60,310 nucleotides of DNA from Alteromonas sp. ASW11-130 (GTDB lineage Bacteria > Pseudomonadota > Gammaproteobacteria > Enterobacterales > Alteromonadaceae): NCBI RefSeq assembly GCF_026183735.1, contig NZ_JAPFRE010000023.1, forward strand, positions 1 through 60,310. Reading direction: 5' to 3'. The number at the start of each line of letters is the position of its first letter. Within the stretch, counting starts at the first letter, position 1. A program made the position numbers and the translations under genes. The notes below the pieces were generated by a model. That model was given only the letters and a program-made list of their open reading frames with translations, made no database searches and had not been told where the DNA came from. Below are positions 16,734-26,174 of this stretch, piece by piece.

Positions 16734-17075
16734 TTAATTAAGTGGCAAGACTCGCGGTTCGCCTTCACACTGCCAACACACATCAAACTCTGGCTCATTC
16801 ATTTCCTGGCAGTGTGGGCAGCGCCATAGCTGCGCGCACACTTTATCTTCACCCGGTTTGGTATGCTCTACCAGAGCAAAGACAAGCTCTCGCGCTTTAG
16901 GTTCCCATTCTTCATCGATTAACCATATTTCCGGCATGACGTCTTGCCAGGGCAGCTCACCCATGGCCCCGCTGGTGAACTCATTTTTCATTAAATAAGG
17001 AATATCCAATGCTTCGAGTTCACTGCGAACTTGTTGGACTAAAAATCTGTCATCGCTGGAAAACAGTTTTTTCAT
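16734..17075 (-). CDS. DUF2007-type protein with C-terminal zinc ribbon
   Basis: 113 residues. The N-terminal half (KKLFSSDDRFLVQQVRSELE...MKNEF) fits the DUF2007 'putative signal transducing protein' fold. The last 30 residues hold two CxxC knuckles (CPHC and CWQC), likely a zinc ribbon. The gene begins 2 bases after the pilU stop codon on the same strand, so it is very probably co-transcribed with pilT-pilU. A link to twitching control is possible but only positional. Confidence 0.75.
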   Translation of the reverse strand: MKKLFSSDDRFLVQQVRSELEALDIPYLMKNEFTSGAMGELPWQDVMPEIWLIDEEWEPKARELVFALVEHTKPGEDKVCAQLWRCPHCQEMNEPEFDVCWQCEGEPRVLPLN

Positions 17076-17077
17076 GC

Positions 17078-18187
17078 CTAATCCATATCAATTGACACAT
17101 TTGACAACGATCCCAAACCCGAACCTTCTTTCGTATCCAGTTTAATCATTAGACGTAAATCATTGGGTGAGTCAGCATGGTGTAAGGCTTGGTCTAGCTC
17201 AATTTTGCCCGCTTTATACAGCTCATATAGCGCCATATCAAAGCTTTGCATTCCCATTTCCTTACCTTTTTTCATTGCTTCTTTTAAACCACCTATCTCG
17301 TTTCGTTGAATTAGATCTGAAACTAAAGGCGAATTCAGCAGAATTTCAATTGCGGCCACACGCCCGTTCCCATCTTTAGTAGGTACGAGCTGTTGAGCAA
17401 CAATGGCTCGAATATTTAAACTTAAATCAAACCTTAACTTATCGTGCATGTCTTTCGGTGCTAAATGCATGATCCGTTCAATGGCCTGATTAGCATTATT
17501 GGCGTGAAGCGTAGCCACGCACAAGTGGCCAGTGTCAGCGAATGACATGGCATATTCCATGGTTTCCATGGAGCGTATTTCACCAATCAGGATGACATCA
17601 GGAGCCTGGCGTAGCGAACTTTTCAGCGCATCATCAAATGACTTGGTATCAATTCCCACTTCTCGCTGGGTGACCACACAGTTGCGGTGTTCATGGACAA
17701 ATTCTATGGGGTCTTCGATAGTCAGTATGTGCCCATGAGAATGCTCATTTCGATGCCCAATTAATGCTGCCAGAGAGGTAGATTTACCGGTACCTGTCCC
17801 CCCTACGAACAAAACTAACCCGCGCTTTGCCATGATGATATCTTTCAATACTGGCGGTAATCCCAGCGAATCGGCCTGGGGGATTTGCGTAACGATTCGA
17901 CGTACCACCATACCGGCATTATCCCGTTGCCAGAAGGCACTACAACGAAAACGCCCTACCCCTTCCCGCGCTATAGCAAAATTACACTCTTTGCTGGCAT
18001 GGAAGGTGTTTTGTTGCGTATCGTCCATTGCTTCATGCACCAGTTGCAGCGCTTCTGCATCAGACAAAGGCTCGTCACTGAATGGGGTCATTTTACCATT
18101 CACTTTGGCGCTCACCGGAAAGCCTGCGGTAACAAATAAATCTGAAGCAGAGGTTTCCACCATTTTTTCTAAATAAGAGTCCAGCAT
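17078..18187 (-). CDS. pilU: Type IV pilus retraction ATPase PilU
   Basis: Cytoplasmic hexameric ATPase that works with PilT in pilus retraction and twitching. It has 369 residues. Walker A is GGTGTGKST (129-137), the Walker B/Asp-box region is VILIGEIR (198-205), and the His-box region is TGHLCVATLHANNA. The C-terminus (KEMGMQSFDMALYELYKAGK) is that of PilU rather than PilT, and the AIRNLIRE motif of PilT is absent. It lies 15 bases downstream of pilT in one operon. Confidence 0.95.
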   Translation of the reverse strand: MLDSYLEKMVETSASDLFVTAGFPVSAKVNGKMTPFSDEPLSDAEALQLVHEAMDDTQQNTFHASKECNFAIAREGVGRFRCSAFWQRDNAGMVVRRIVTQIPQADSLGLPPVLKDIIMAKRGLVLFVGGTGTGKSTSLAALIGHRNEHSHGHILTIEDPIEFVHEHRNCVVTQREVGIDTKSFDDALKSSLRQAPDVILIGEIRSMETMEYAMSFADTGHLCVATLHANNANQAIERIMHLAPKDMHDKLRFDLSLNIRAIVAQQLVPTKDGNGRVAAIEILLNSPLVSDLIQRNEIGGLKEAMKKGKEMGMQSFDMALYELYKAGKIELDQALHHADSPNDLRLMIKLDTKEGSGLGSLSNVSIDMD

Positions 18188-18202
18188 GGTTACTCCTTAA
18201 CG

Positions 18203-19240
18203 TTAGCCCATTTTAGCTTTATCTATCGATTTAGCCGCAGCGTCCTGATGCGTAATCACACCCATAGCCACCAGTCTTTGCAGACATTGATCCATCGTCT
18301 GCATGCCATGGGCCTGTCCGGTTTGGATAACAGAGTACATTTGCGGCACTTTATCTTCACGAATAAGATTACGAATTGCTGGTATTCCCACCATAATTTC
18401 GTGCGCGGCGACTCGCCCCCCGCCGACTTTTTTAAGTAACGTTTGCGAGATGACTGCACGTAACGACTCAGAAAGCATAGAACGCACCATGGCTTTTTCT
18501 TCTGCCGGGAACACGTCAATAATACGGTCTATCGTTTTCGGTGCAGAGTTGGTATGCAGCGTACCGAACACCAAATGACCCGTTTCAGCTGCTGACATCG
18601 CTAAGCGAATGGTTTCAAGGTCGCGTAGCTCGCCCACCAATATCACGTCGGGGTCTTCGCGTAACGCCGAGCGCAACGCATTTGAAAAACTTAAGGTATC
18701 ACGATGCACTTCACGTTGGTTCAGAATGCTCAGCTTATTTTCGTGCACGAATTCGATTGGATCTTCAATTGTAAGAATATGTTCTCGTTTATACGAATTG
18801 ATATGATCAACCATGGCAGCGAGGGTGGTACTTTTACCCGAGCCCGTAGCCCCTGTTACCAGAACTAATCCAGTCGGCTGGTTAATAATGTCTTTAAAAA
18901 TCGAAGGCGCGCCCAGTTCATCTAATGTTAACACCTGGCTTGGAATAGTACGTAGTACAGCCGCCGCGCCACGATTTTGTACGAACGCGTTCACTCGAAA
19001 ACGCGATAAGTCTTTCACTTCAAAAGAAAAATCGGTTTCTAAGTTTTCCTCGTACTCTTTACGCTGACGATCATTCATGATTTCATAAACCAGCGCGTGA
19101 ACTTGTTTGTGGTCAAGTTCTGGAACATTTAAGCGGCGCATCTCGCCGTCAACTCGAATAATCGGAGGCAAGCCAGCTGATAAGTGCAGATCGGAGGCTT
19201 TATTTTTTACACTGAAAGCTAAAAGTTCGGTAATATCCAC
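18203..19240 (-). CDS. pilT: Type IV pilus retraction ATPase PilT
   Basis: Motor that depolymerises the pilus. It has 345 residues from GTG 19238-19240, which has GGGGAG six bases upstream and gives the family N-terminus MDITELLAFSVKNKASDLHL. Longer in-frame readings to 19279 are not supported. Walker A is GATGSGKSTT (130-139), Walker B is VILVGELRD, and the PilT-specific AIRNLIRE motif is present near residue 290. It is first in pilT-pilU-DUF2007. Its start codon lies only 29 bp from the divergent yggS start, so its promoter must lie within yggS. Confidence 0.95.
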   Translation of the reverse strand: MDITELLAFSVKNKASDLHLSAGLPPIIRVDGEMRRLNVPELDHKQVHALVYEIMNDRQRKEYEENLETDFSFEVKDLSRFRVNAFVQNRGAAAVLRTIPSQVLTLDELGAPSIFKDIINQPTGLVLVTGATGSGKSTTLAAMVDHINSYKREHILTIEDPIEFVHENKLSILNQREVHRDTLSFSNALRSALREDPDVILVGELRDLETIRLAMSAAETGHLVFGTLHTNSAPKTIDRIIDVFPAEEKAMVRSMLSESLRAVISQTLLKKVGGGRVAAHEIMVGIPAIRNLIREDKVPQMYSVIQTGQAHGMQTMDQCLQRLVAMGVITHQDAAAKSIDKAKMG

Positions 19241-19269
19241 GGCTATCTCCCCAAAACGAATGGTGACTA

Positions 19270-19956
19270 ATGCAAACAATAGCAGAACGGCTGAAATCCG
19301 CCTATGTACGGATCGAACAGGCCACTGATAGTGCTAATCGTCCCCGAAACTCGGTTAGATTACTAGCCGTTAGCAAGACAAAACCGGTATCTGATATCAA
19401 CCAAGCGTATGAAGCCGGACACCGTTTATTTGGCGAAAATTATGTGCAGGAAGGCATTGAAAAGATTAATCAACTTCAACATCTTACTGACATTGAGTGG
19501 CATATGATTGGCCCTATCCAGTCGAATAAAACGAAATTAGTCGCTGAAAATTTTCATTGGGTCCAATCAATTGACCGAGCCAAAATTGCGCGTAGGTTGA
19601 ACGATCAACGTCCTACCACCTTGCCTTCTTTGAATTGTTGTATACAAGTTAACATCAACGATGAAGATTCAAAATCAGGTGTACAACCTAAAGACCTACC
19701 TGAACTTATTGAAATTGTGAACTCCCTCCCCCATCTAACTTTACGAGGGCTGATGGCGATTCCTAAAGCCGAAATGAAGACCGAGGAGCAGGAACAAACG
19801 CTTGGGGCGTTGGCGGAATTATTCAGTGAATATCGTACAAAGCTGAGCAATTTTGATACCCTGTCCGTAGGTATGAGCGATGATGTTGAAGCGGCAATTA
19901 AGCATGGTTCGACGATGGTACGAATTGGGACGGCTATATTTGGCGCGCGTAACTAA
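19270..19956 (+). CDS. yggS: YggS family pyridoxal phosphate homeostasis protein
   Basis: PLP-binding TIM-barrel protein that buffers pyridoxal phosphate and influences amino-acid pools. It has 228 residues. The PLP lysine is in LLAVSKTKP (about residues 28-36); FGENYVQEGIEKI, WHMIGPIQSNKTK, GLMAIP and LSVGMSDDVEAAIKHGSTMVR follow in family order (here given in pieces). It begins the yggS-proC-yggT-DUF4426 cluster. There is no strong ribosome site before ATG 19270, and its start region overlaps the upstream DNA of pilT. Confidence 0.95.
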   Translation: MQTIAERLKSAYVRIEQATDSANRPRNSVRLLAVSKTKPVSDINQAYEAGHRLFGENYVQEGIEKINQLQHLTDIEWHMIGPIQSNKTKLVAENFHWVQSIDRAKIARRLNDQRPTTLPSLNCCIQVNINDEDSKSGVQPKDLPELIEIVNSLPHLTLRGLMAIPKAEMKTEEQEQTLGALAELFSEYRTKLSNFDTLSVGMSDDVEAAIKHGSTMVRIGTAIFGARN

Positions 19957-19960
19957 TTTT

Positions 19961-19984
19961 TTATTACCTTATTACCTTATTACC
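19961..19984. repeat. Octamer repeat TTATTACC x3
   Basis: Three exact copies, then TTATTATT, starting 4 bases after the yggS stop codon. It closely resembles TTATTACA x3 at 5668. Confidence 0.85.
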
Positions 19985-20049
19985 TTATTATTTCATTATC
20001 GCCATCATGCAAATCATTTAAGACGAGTTAGTAACCAAAAAGGGTTTTC

Positions 20050-20871
20050 ATGCAACACAAAAAATTGACATTTATCGGTGCAGGCAATATGACACGCAGT
20101 ATCATCAGCGGCTTGATCAACTCTGGTTACCCTGCTGATCATATTATGGCAAGCAATCCTAGCATGCCAAAACTGGAAAAGCTTGAACACGATTTTGGCA
20201 TCAAAATTACCCAGTCCAACGATGATGCCTGTCAGTTTGCTGATGCGATTGTACTTGCCGTTAAGCCACAAATTATGGGCGAGATGTGTGCCGACCTTCA
20301 GAAAAATAATGCGCTTGAAGGCAAATTGTTTCTGTCTATCGCGGCGGGTCTGAAGGTGGCTCGCCTACAGGAAATGTTAGGTGGTGAGTACCCTGTTGTA
20401 CGTATTATGCCAAACACACCTAGCTTGCTGGGCAAAGGTATGTCTGGAATGTATGCAGATGACAATGTGAGTGAAGCCAACAGACATTACGTTGACGATG
20501 TGATGGGCAGCGTGGGCGAGACCATTTGGGTTGATAAAGAAGATGATATTAATGGGGTAATCGCGGCGGCGGGCAGCAGCCCGGCGTATTTTTTCCTGTT
20601 CTTGCAAGCTATGCAGGAAGAATCCATGCGCATGGGGTTTAACAAAGACGACGCAAGACAAATGGTACAACAAGCCATGTTAGGCGCCGCGGAAATGGTG
20701 TGTCAAAACCCAGCATTAGAACTGAGCGAGCTACGTGCCCAGGTCACATCAAAAGGTGGAACGACTGCTGCTGCGGTGAATACACTTATTGATAATGGAT
20801 TGGAAAGTATTATATCAAAAGCAATGCAAGCAGCCGTCGCCCGTGCTGACGAAATGGCAAAACAACTTTAA
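20050..20871 (+). CDS. proC: Pyrroline-5-carboxylate reductase
   Basis: Last step of proline synthesis: reduction of pyrroline-5-carboxylate with NAD(P)H in the cytoplasm. It has 273 residues. The Rossmann loop is FIGAGNMTRSIISG near the N-terminus. VRIMPNTPSLLGKGMSG and the C-terminal signature LRAQVTSKGGTTAAAVNTL are diagnostic. It lies 93 bases after yggS with the octamer repeat between them, and 23 bases before yggT. Confidence 0.97.
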   Translation: MQHKKLTFIGAGNMTRSIISGLINSGYPADHIMASNPSMPKLEKLEHDFGIKITQSNDDACQFADAIVLAVKPQIMGEMCADLQKNNALEGKLFLSIAAGLKVARLQEMLGGEYPVVRIMPNTPSLLGKGMSGMYADDNVSEANRHYVDDVMGSVGETIWVDKEDDINGVIAAAGSSPAYFFLFLQAMQEESMRMGFNKDDARQMVQQAMLGAAEMVCQNPALELSELRAQVTSKGGTTAAAVNTLIDNGLESIISKAMQAAVARADEMAKQL

Positions 20872-20894
20872 TAATTTTCAGGAAGTTTATTGAA

Positions 20895-21437
20895 ATGAAC
20901 GCTTCGGTATTTCTCATCAGTACATTGTTTAATTTGTATTTGATGGTGGTTATTTTACGGTTATGGCTGCAATTGGTGCGTGCCGATTTTTATAACCCTT
21001 TAAGCCAATTTGTAGTTAAGGCCACCCATCCTATTGTTGGACCACTAAGACGGATTATTCCTTCTATAGGACGGTTCGACACTGCCACTTTTGTGCTGGC
21101 TTTGCTCGTATCTTTTATCAAAGTCGCGACCTTGTCATTTGTATTTGGAAGCGGCGCGATCCACGTGGTCGGGTTTATCTTATTTGCGTTTTTTGATGTT
21201 ATTAAAGAAGCCTTGTCACTCATGTTCTGGGTACTGATCATTCGCGCAATCTTAAGTTGGGTGTCGCAGGGTCAGAATCCTATAGAATATGTGTTACATC
21301 AATTAACAGAGCCCTTCCTTGCCCCCATCCGAAAGGTGATACCTCCTATAGGAGGGTTAGATTTGTCGGTTCTTGTCGCGATTGTTGCCTTGCAGTTTTT
21401 GCAGCTTCTGATTCAAGATACCTTTGGTTTATATTGA
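20895..21437 (+). CDS. yggT: YggT family membrane protein
   Basis: 180 residues with two tandem YGGT domains, each made of a hydrophobic helix, an RxWLQ/RAILSW-type segment and a P-F/LxPIRRIIP (residues 45-60) or PFLAPIRKVIPPIGG (about 138-152) motif. It is an integral membrane protein. Its function is not settled; a role in osmotic or ion homeostasis has been proposed. It is third in the yggS-proC-yggT cluster and is followed after 7 bases by the DUF4426 gene. Confidence 0.93.
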   Translation: MNASVFLISTLFNLYLMVVILRLWLQLVRADFYNPLSQFVVKATHPIVGPLRRIIPSIGRFDTATFVLALLVSFIKVATLSFVFGSGAIHVVGFILFAFFDVIKEALSLMFWVLIIRAILSWVSQGQNPIEYVLHQLTEPFLAPIRKVIPPIGGLDLSVLVAIVALQFLQLLIQDTFGLY

Positions 21438-21444
21438 GGTATTT

Positions 21445-21894
21445 ATGACACTTTTTGCCCAACGATTCTGTAGAGCGTTTTCGTTCATCACAATTGTATT
21501 TGTGTTGTTCAACGTGAGATTGGCTCACGCTGAACAAAAGCAAATCTTGGATGATTATGAAGTGCACTACATGGTTGTAAACAGCACATTCTTCACCCCC
21601 GAGGTCGCCCGTAATTATGGGCTCGTACGTAGCCGATATAACGCCTTAGTTAATATTGCGGTGCTGGATAAGGATAGTAAAAAAGCGCTGGATGTTGCAC
21701 TGTCTGGTAAAGCCACCAACCTGATAGGTACGGCAAAAGAACTGAAATTCAGAAAAGTAAAAGAGGGAGACTCCATTTACTATCTTGCCACTTTGGCCGT
21801 GAACGATGCTGAAACCTACCGTTTTGTCATTAATATTCAATCAGGTAATGACAGCAAACAACTTAAGTTTCAGCAAAAAATCTATCTAGATTAA
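21445..21894 (+). CDS. DUF4426 periplasmic protein
   Basis: 149 residues. A signal peptide ends near VRLAHA (about residue 29), so the mature protein is periplasmic. The mature part (YEVHYMVVNSTFFTPEVARNYG cut here at 20: YEVHYMVVNSTFFTPEVARN, then SRYNALVNIAVLD) fits DUF4426, often found next to yggT or metW/metX. The start is ATG 21445 with GAGG six bases upstream; an in-frame TTG at 21424 lies inside yggT and is not needed. Function unknown. Confidence 0.82.
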   Translation: MTLFAQRFCRAFSFITIVFVLFNVRLAHAEQKQILDDYEVHYMVVNSTFFTPEVARNYGLVRSRYNALVNIAVLDKDSKKALDVALSGKATNLIGTAKELKFRKVKEGDSIYYLATLAVNDAETYRFVINIQSGNDSKQLKFQQKIYLD

Positions 21895-22487
21895 ACGCCT
21901 TAATATAGAAACCCCGACTAAGCAATCTATCGAACACAATGGATTGCAACGAGGATTGGGTTAAAAACAATAACCCTGTCCTCCACTTCCTTTTTAATTC
22001 ACTTTCACACCAACTTATCATGGCGTGTACTCACCCAGCCGGAGGACTTTTCTACTCTTTACACGCTTACGCGAGTAAGGGGGAGTCGGACAAAGTGTAG
22101 CGGCGCACATACCTACCTTGTCGACCATATTGATAACAAAAATCTGCGCGATAAATCACTATCGAATAGAGCATCAGCACAGGTTATGCTTGATAGGCCC
22201 ATATTCAGAATCAACAACTGTTCATGCCAATACGTCGAATAAGAAGGCAGTCGAGATCTGACGCCCATTTTTATTGGCTGCCCCGATACGTCGCTGTTTA
22301 CCTTCTTCAGTAAGAAGTTTAATTTCATGTGAGCATCGCCATATTGTTCCCTCTGGACATACCAAACGTAGATTTAGCGCAAGACGGTTACATTCCCCCC
22401 CTCAAAAAACTCTTGTAGATAGTAACAAGTCTCCGATTATGCTATGGTTCTTGTAACTTAACATTCTGTTTAAAAAGACTATTTTTC
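21895..22487. other. 593-bp intergenic region with a possible gene remnant
   Basis: No complete gene. On the minus strand, about 22405 to 22222, an open frame without a start codon encodes a protein-like segment including RLALNLRLVCPEGTIWRC and HEIKLLTEEGKQRRIGAAN. It is preceded by a stop and a run of seven G, and ends at TGA. This may be the tail of a decayed gene. The last 60 bases serve as the 5' region of the hydrolase gene at 22488. Confidence 0.45.
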
Positions 22488-23591
22488 ATGTTAAAAGCGG
22501 TTGCTGTTATTTTCTTTACACTCTTTTCTACAAGTTCATTTGCTAATCAATCGTTAGTTATTGACGGTAAACACCTCGAATTTGAGATCAAGGGTGAGGG
22601 TGATACCTGGGTGTTATTTGATGCCGGCGCTTTGACCGGTATGGCGGGCTGGGACTCATTGTGGCATGACTTGCCAGATGAAATAACCGCAATCCGCTTT
22701 TCCCGCCTTGGCGAAGGTAACTCTGAAATGTGTGAGAGTAACCGTTCCAGTAAGGATCTTGTGGATGAAGTACAGCAGGTTCTTAAACGTCTGGATGTCG
22801 ATATGCCGTTTGTATATATCGGGCACTCTCTGGGCGGTGCCACGGCCAGAAATTATGCCGCCACCTACCCTGAGAATGTACTAGGTATGTTACTTGTCGA
22901 CCCAGAAAATCCGAAGGACGTGGAGATGGTCATTGACATTGACCCTGTCAATGGTCCAGCTGAAATCGAAAGAATAAAGCAAAAAGATTACACGCTTATT
23001 AATGGCCATTGTTTTTTGGATGCGGTCTGGAGTAAAAAAGAGGCGAAGGATTTTGATGATATTGGTGATATCCCTGTTACGCTAATAGCCAGTACACAGC
23101 AAGTCGAAGAACCGAAGTATATTTTTCACACAGACGAAGCCAGAAAGCGCTGGGGCGAGCTTCAACATGCATGGGTATCGACCTTTCCACAGGGGCGTTA
23201 TATAGCAACCACTAAGGGTAGTCACTATGTACAAAAAGACGAACCTGAACTTGTATTAAAAGAGTTGGCATTGCTACTCGAACGAATAGAAAAACACTCT
23301 AGCGAACCGACTATCGCCGGCTTATGGTCGCATGCCGAGAAGCCAGCAGTGATTAAGTTCGACATGACGAATAAATCAGCCACTATATACAAGCACGACA
23401 CTGCCGACTCAACGGGTCTGAATCTTATTAAACATATTCAAAAAGATCCTATGCAGCGTAATCGATGGACGGGTTCTATGTTTGATGGGTACAACAATCA
23501 GTACGTAGATGTTGCCATTCAGATTACCGGGACTGACGTACTGACGGTGACAACCTCGCAAGAAGAGGAAGTTTTGCGGCTAATCCGGTAA
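22488..23591 (+). CDS. Secreted alpha/beta hydrolase
   Basis: 367 residues with a signal peptide (about 1-19, ending SSFA). The hydrolase fold spans about 20-272: VLFDAGALTGMAGW, then IGHSLGGATA (111-120) with Ser114 as nucleophile, VDPENP as the acid region, and GSHYVQKDEPELV with the catalytic His. The last 95 residues form a separate beta-rich region (GLWSH...RWTGSMFDGYNNQYVDVAIQ) reminiscent of DUF2147-type domains. The substrate is unknown. It may be co-transcribed with the M16 gene 44 bases downstream. Confidence 0.82.
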   Translation: MLKAVAVIFFTLFSTSSFANQSLVIDGKHLEFEIKGEGDTWVLFDAGALTGMAGWDSLWHDLPDEITAIRFSRLGEGNSEMCESNRSSKDLVDEVQQVLKRLDVDMPFVYIGHSLGGATARNYAATYPENVLGMLLVDPENPKDVEMVIDIDPVNGPAEIERIKQKDYTLINGHCFLDAVWSKKEAKDFDDIGDIPVTLIASTQQVEEPKYIFHTDEARKRWGELQHAWVSTFPQGRYIATTKGSHYVQKDEPELVLKELALLLERIEKHSSEPTIAGLWSHAEKPAVIKFDMTNKSATIYKHDTADSTGLNLIKHIQKDPMQRNRWTGSMFDGYNNQYVDVAIQITGTDVLTVTTSQEEEVLRLIR

Positions 23592-23635
23592 GTCGCGCTC
23601 GAAAGAAAGGTATCGATAACCAAAAAGGACGAAAA

Positions 23636-24466
23636 GTGGCGAGCAATAATTTAGGGATAAAAATACTGTTTACCATAACAACGTTAGCCTGTACGTTATT
23701 CAGTTTTGGCCAGGAACCGATAACCTTTCAGCTTCATAATAAGATACCTGTTACAAGGCTACATTCACCTGCATCAGCTCCGGCGTCTGTAGCCGTCTAT
23801 ATCAAAGCTGGACATCTTTATAATGCCAACCAACAAGGGCTTGCTCACCTCTATGAGCACATATTCAACCTCGGCAATATTGATGCAAACCCAGCGGCAA
23901 TAAACCAGTTGCTAGCGAAATATGGAGGTGAACGGCGAGCAGGTGCAAGTACCACATCATTACGTTTTTGGTATTCGATTGACGAAGAGGCGCTAGCGCC
24001 GTTGTTTTCGTTATTAGCTGGCTCATTCTCAAGTTTGAATCTAGACGATGACACGGTAAATGCACAGGTCATTGCAATCGATAATGAGTGGGTCCAAAAG
24101 AACGATATGCTCGAGCTCATCGATTGGGAACAAACTTTTCAGGTTTTTGCGCATCCAGTGAATAAGGTGAACAGCGGTCAACCTTTTTTCATGGGTAATA
24201 AAGAGGCGTTTGGTCCACGAGTAGCTGATCTCAAAAAGCAACTTAACCAGCGAATGCAAAAGCTCCAACCCAATGATATCAAAGTGATTATTTCTACAAG
24301 TTTTCCTCAGTCGGTCATTTCCAAATTACTAAACCAATCACTTGGACGGGTGACTTTCGCTCCCCCTCAAGCTGACTTTCTGAGAACTAATGATGAAAAA
24401 ATCAATTACACTTCAATCACCGAGCTGCGTGAGACAAAAAAGCGACCAAAAGTACGCATGATTTAG
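23636..24466 (+). CDS. Short single-domain M16 (insulinase-like) peptidase
   Basis: 276 residues from GTG 23636, with AAGGA upstream. A signal peptide is likely (about 1-25). The inverted zinc motif HLYEH is at 71-75, and the third ligand Glu151 (in DNEWVQKN) comes 76 residues after His75, exactly as in catalytic M16 domains. Known M16 proteins have at least two such domains (about 430 residues or more); this one stops after one. It either pairs with another subunit or has been truncated. No continuing frame is seen after the stop at 24466. Confidence 0.75.
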   Translation: MASNNLGIKILFTITTLACTLFSFGQEPITFQLHNKIPVTRLHSPASAPASVAVYIKAGHLYNANQQGLAHLYEHIFNLGNIDANPAAINQLLAKYGGERRAGASTTSLRFWYSIDEEALAPLFSLLAGSFSSLNLDDDTVNAQVIAIDNEWVQKNDMLELIDWEQTFQVFAHPVNKVNSGQPFFMGNKEAFGPRVADLKKQLNQRMQKLQPNDIKVIISTSFPQSVISKLLNQSLGRVTFAPPQADFLRTNDEKINYTSITELRETKKRPKVRMI

Positions 24467-24504
24467 GCCATCCCGGAGACTTCTGCGTAGCTATGGGTAT
24501 TGTT

Positions 24505-25134
24505 TTAACCCGCTAAGTAAGTATTTTCTCGTTCCCACGCGCGGCTATACGCAGGTCGCTTTACCACGCGCTTTGCATAGCTTTGTACGTGATCGTAAGT
24601 TAAATTCATTCCCTCACTTTTTGCCCAGGATAAAATATGGCCAGCAACAATATCTGCCACCGTAAAATAATCACCTGCAATATATTCATTATTTTCTAAT
24701 AGGCTACAAAAGGCTTTTAACGCTTTTTCAAATTCGAACTTTGCACAGTCCGCCATATCTTTAAGTCGATATTGTTCGGGCAAAATGAACGTATGCTTAG
24801 CTTTGTTCCACAAGGGTTGCTCTAACTCTGCCACTAAGAAAAATAACATTTGTGAAAAGTGACCTCGGGCAAACGAGCCCGATTCAGGAATTAACGTACC
24901 GGCGCCATGTTTATCCGCCAGATACGTTACTATGGCAGCTGATTCAGATAATAACCCCTCGGGGGTTTTTAGAAGAGGCACTTTTGCGGTAGGAGAAAGT
25001 GCGGCAAAATCGTCACTTAAATGTGCGCCTCTTCTCAGGTCGACTAATTGATACTCGTACGGAATGTTCAATTCCTCCAAAGTCCATGCCACACGCAGGG
25101 AGCGAGTATTGGGATAACCGTAAAGTGTATACAT
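24505..25134 (-). CDS. Glutathione S-transferase family protein
   Basis: 209 residues. The N-terminal thioredoxin-like domain has YTLYGYPNTRSLRVAWTLEE, AKVPLLKTPEG (cis-Pro) and the glutathione-contact SESAAIVTYLADK. The C-terminal helical domain ends ADIVAGHILSWAKSEG...RPAYSRA. Cytoplasmic. The catalytic residue is not obvious (Ser or Asn near PNTRS). It lies 16 bases downstream of yaaA on the same strand, so both may form one stress-response transcript. Confidence 0.9.
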   Translation of the reverse strand: MYTLYGYPNTRSLRVAWTLEELNIPYEYQLVDLRRGAHLSDDFAALSPTAKVPLLKTPEGLLSESAAIVTYLADKHGAGTLIPESGSFARGHFSQMLFFLVAELEQPLWNKAKHTFILPEQYRLKDMADCAKFEFEKALKAFCSLLENNEYIAGDYFTVADIVAGHILSWAKSEGMNLTYDHVQSYAKRVVKRPAYSRAWERENTYLAG

Positions 25135-25150
25135 TTAGCCGTCCTCAGGT

Positions 25151-25924
25151 TTATTGTTCCTCTCGAAGAAACACAAGTTGGGTTGCACTGCTTTGTTCTT
25201 CACTATAAGCATAGCCTTGATCCGCAAAAGATTTAAGGGCATCCACATCGCTTACCTGGTTTTGTAAAATATATCGCGCCATCATACCCCGAGCTTTTTT
25301 GGCGAAAAAACTTATAGTTTTGTATTGCCCGTTCTTTTTATCTTTAAACACTGGCGTAATAATCATACCTTCAATTTTCGACTTTTTGACGGCACGGAAA
25401 TACTCGTTTGAAGCCAAATTAATCAGAATGTTATCTCCTTGCGCCTGCATCGCTTCATTCACTTTGTGGGTGATCGCATCGCCCCAATAGGTATATAAGT
25501 CTGGGCCAGCGGGGGTATTTAGCTTCGTCCCCATTTCTAATCTATAAGGCTGCATCAGGTCCAAGGGTTTTAGCAATCCATACAACCCTGACAGAATACG
25601 CAGATGTGACTGCGCGTAATGAATTGTGTCGTCATCTAATGAATAGGCATCTAGCCCTGTATACACGTCCCCGTTAAAAGCGAACAGCGCTTGTTTAGCA
25701 TTCTCAATGGTAAATGGGAGCGTAAAATTGCTGAACCGATTAGCGTTCAAGGTGGCCAGCTTGTCGCTAATGCTCATTAGTGAGGCTAAATCAGCAGGGG
25801 ATAATTCTCTACATACCTCCACCAGCTTCTGTGTATGTTCCATCATTTCAGGCTGGGTATACTGAGTGACTGGAACATTTGATTCGTAATCCAAATTTTT
25901 AGCTGGCGAAACAACGACTAACAT
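25151..25924 (-). CDS. yaaA: Peroxide stress protein YaaA (UPF0246)
   Basis: 257 residues matching the YaaA/DUF328 family: [10 protein letters not shown] at the N-terminus, [49 protein letters not shown] and [14 protein letters not shown] in order. In E. coli YaaA lowers free iron and protects DNA during peroxide stress, and the fold binds DNA. It starts at ATG 25924. A GST gene follows. No OxyR site was identified by eye. Confidence 0.95.
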   Translation of the reverse strand: MLVVVSPAKNLDYESNVPVTQYTQPEMMEHTQKLVEVCRELSPADLASLMSISDKLATLNANRFSNFTLPFTIENAKQALFAFNGDVYTGLDAYSLDDDTIHYAQSHLRILSGLYGLLKPLDLMQPYRLEMGTKLNTPAGPDLYTYWGDAITHKVNEAMQAQGDNILINLASNEYFRAVKKSKIEGMIITPVFKDKKNGQYKTISFFAKKARGMMARYILQNQVSDVDALKSFADQGYAYSEEQSSATQLVFLREEQ

Positions 25925-26174
25925 CTATTCTCCTGAAATTTTTAAATTTGCTCGATTTTGAAATAATTAATACGTTGATATCATATCACGCCATTGCCTA
26001 AGGGTATAAAAATAGCGCCATCTCTGCTATAAAGAACAAATGTTAAACCTGATGCAATCCGTCTTACAACCTACCCTGTAATACCTTACGTGTTTGTTAA
26101 AAAAACCATCAGGATTTCATTCGTTTGTTGAAGTAAGTCAGCAGATACCAATTAATTTTTGACAGAGAGAAAGA

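Noticed and set aside
22113..22328. 71-aa minus-strand frame
   Set aside because: The neighbouring frame is more protein-like, and neither has a start with a ribosome site; treated as a remnant at most.
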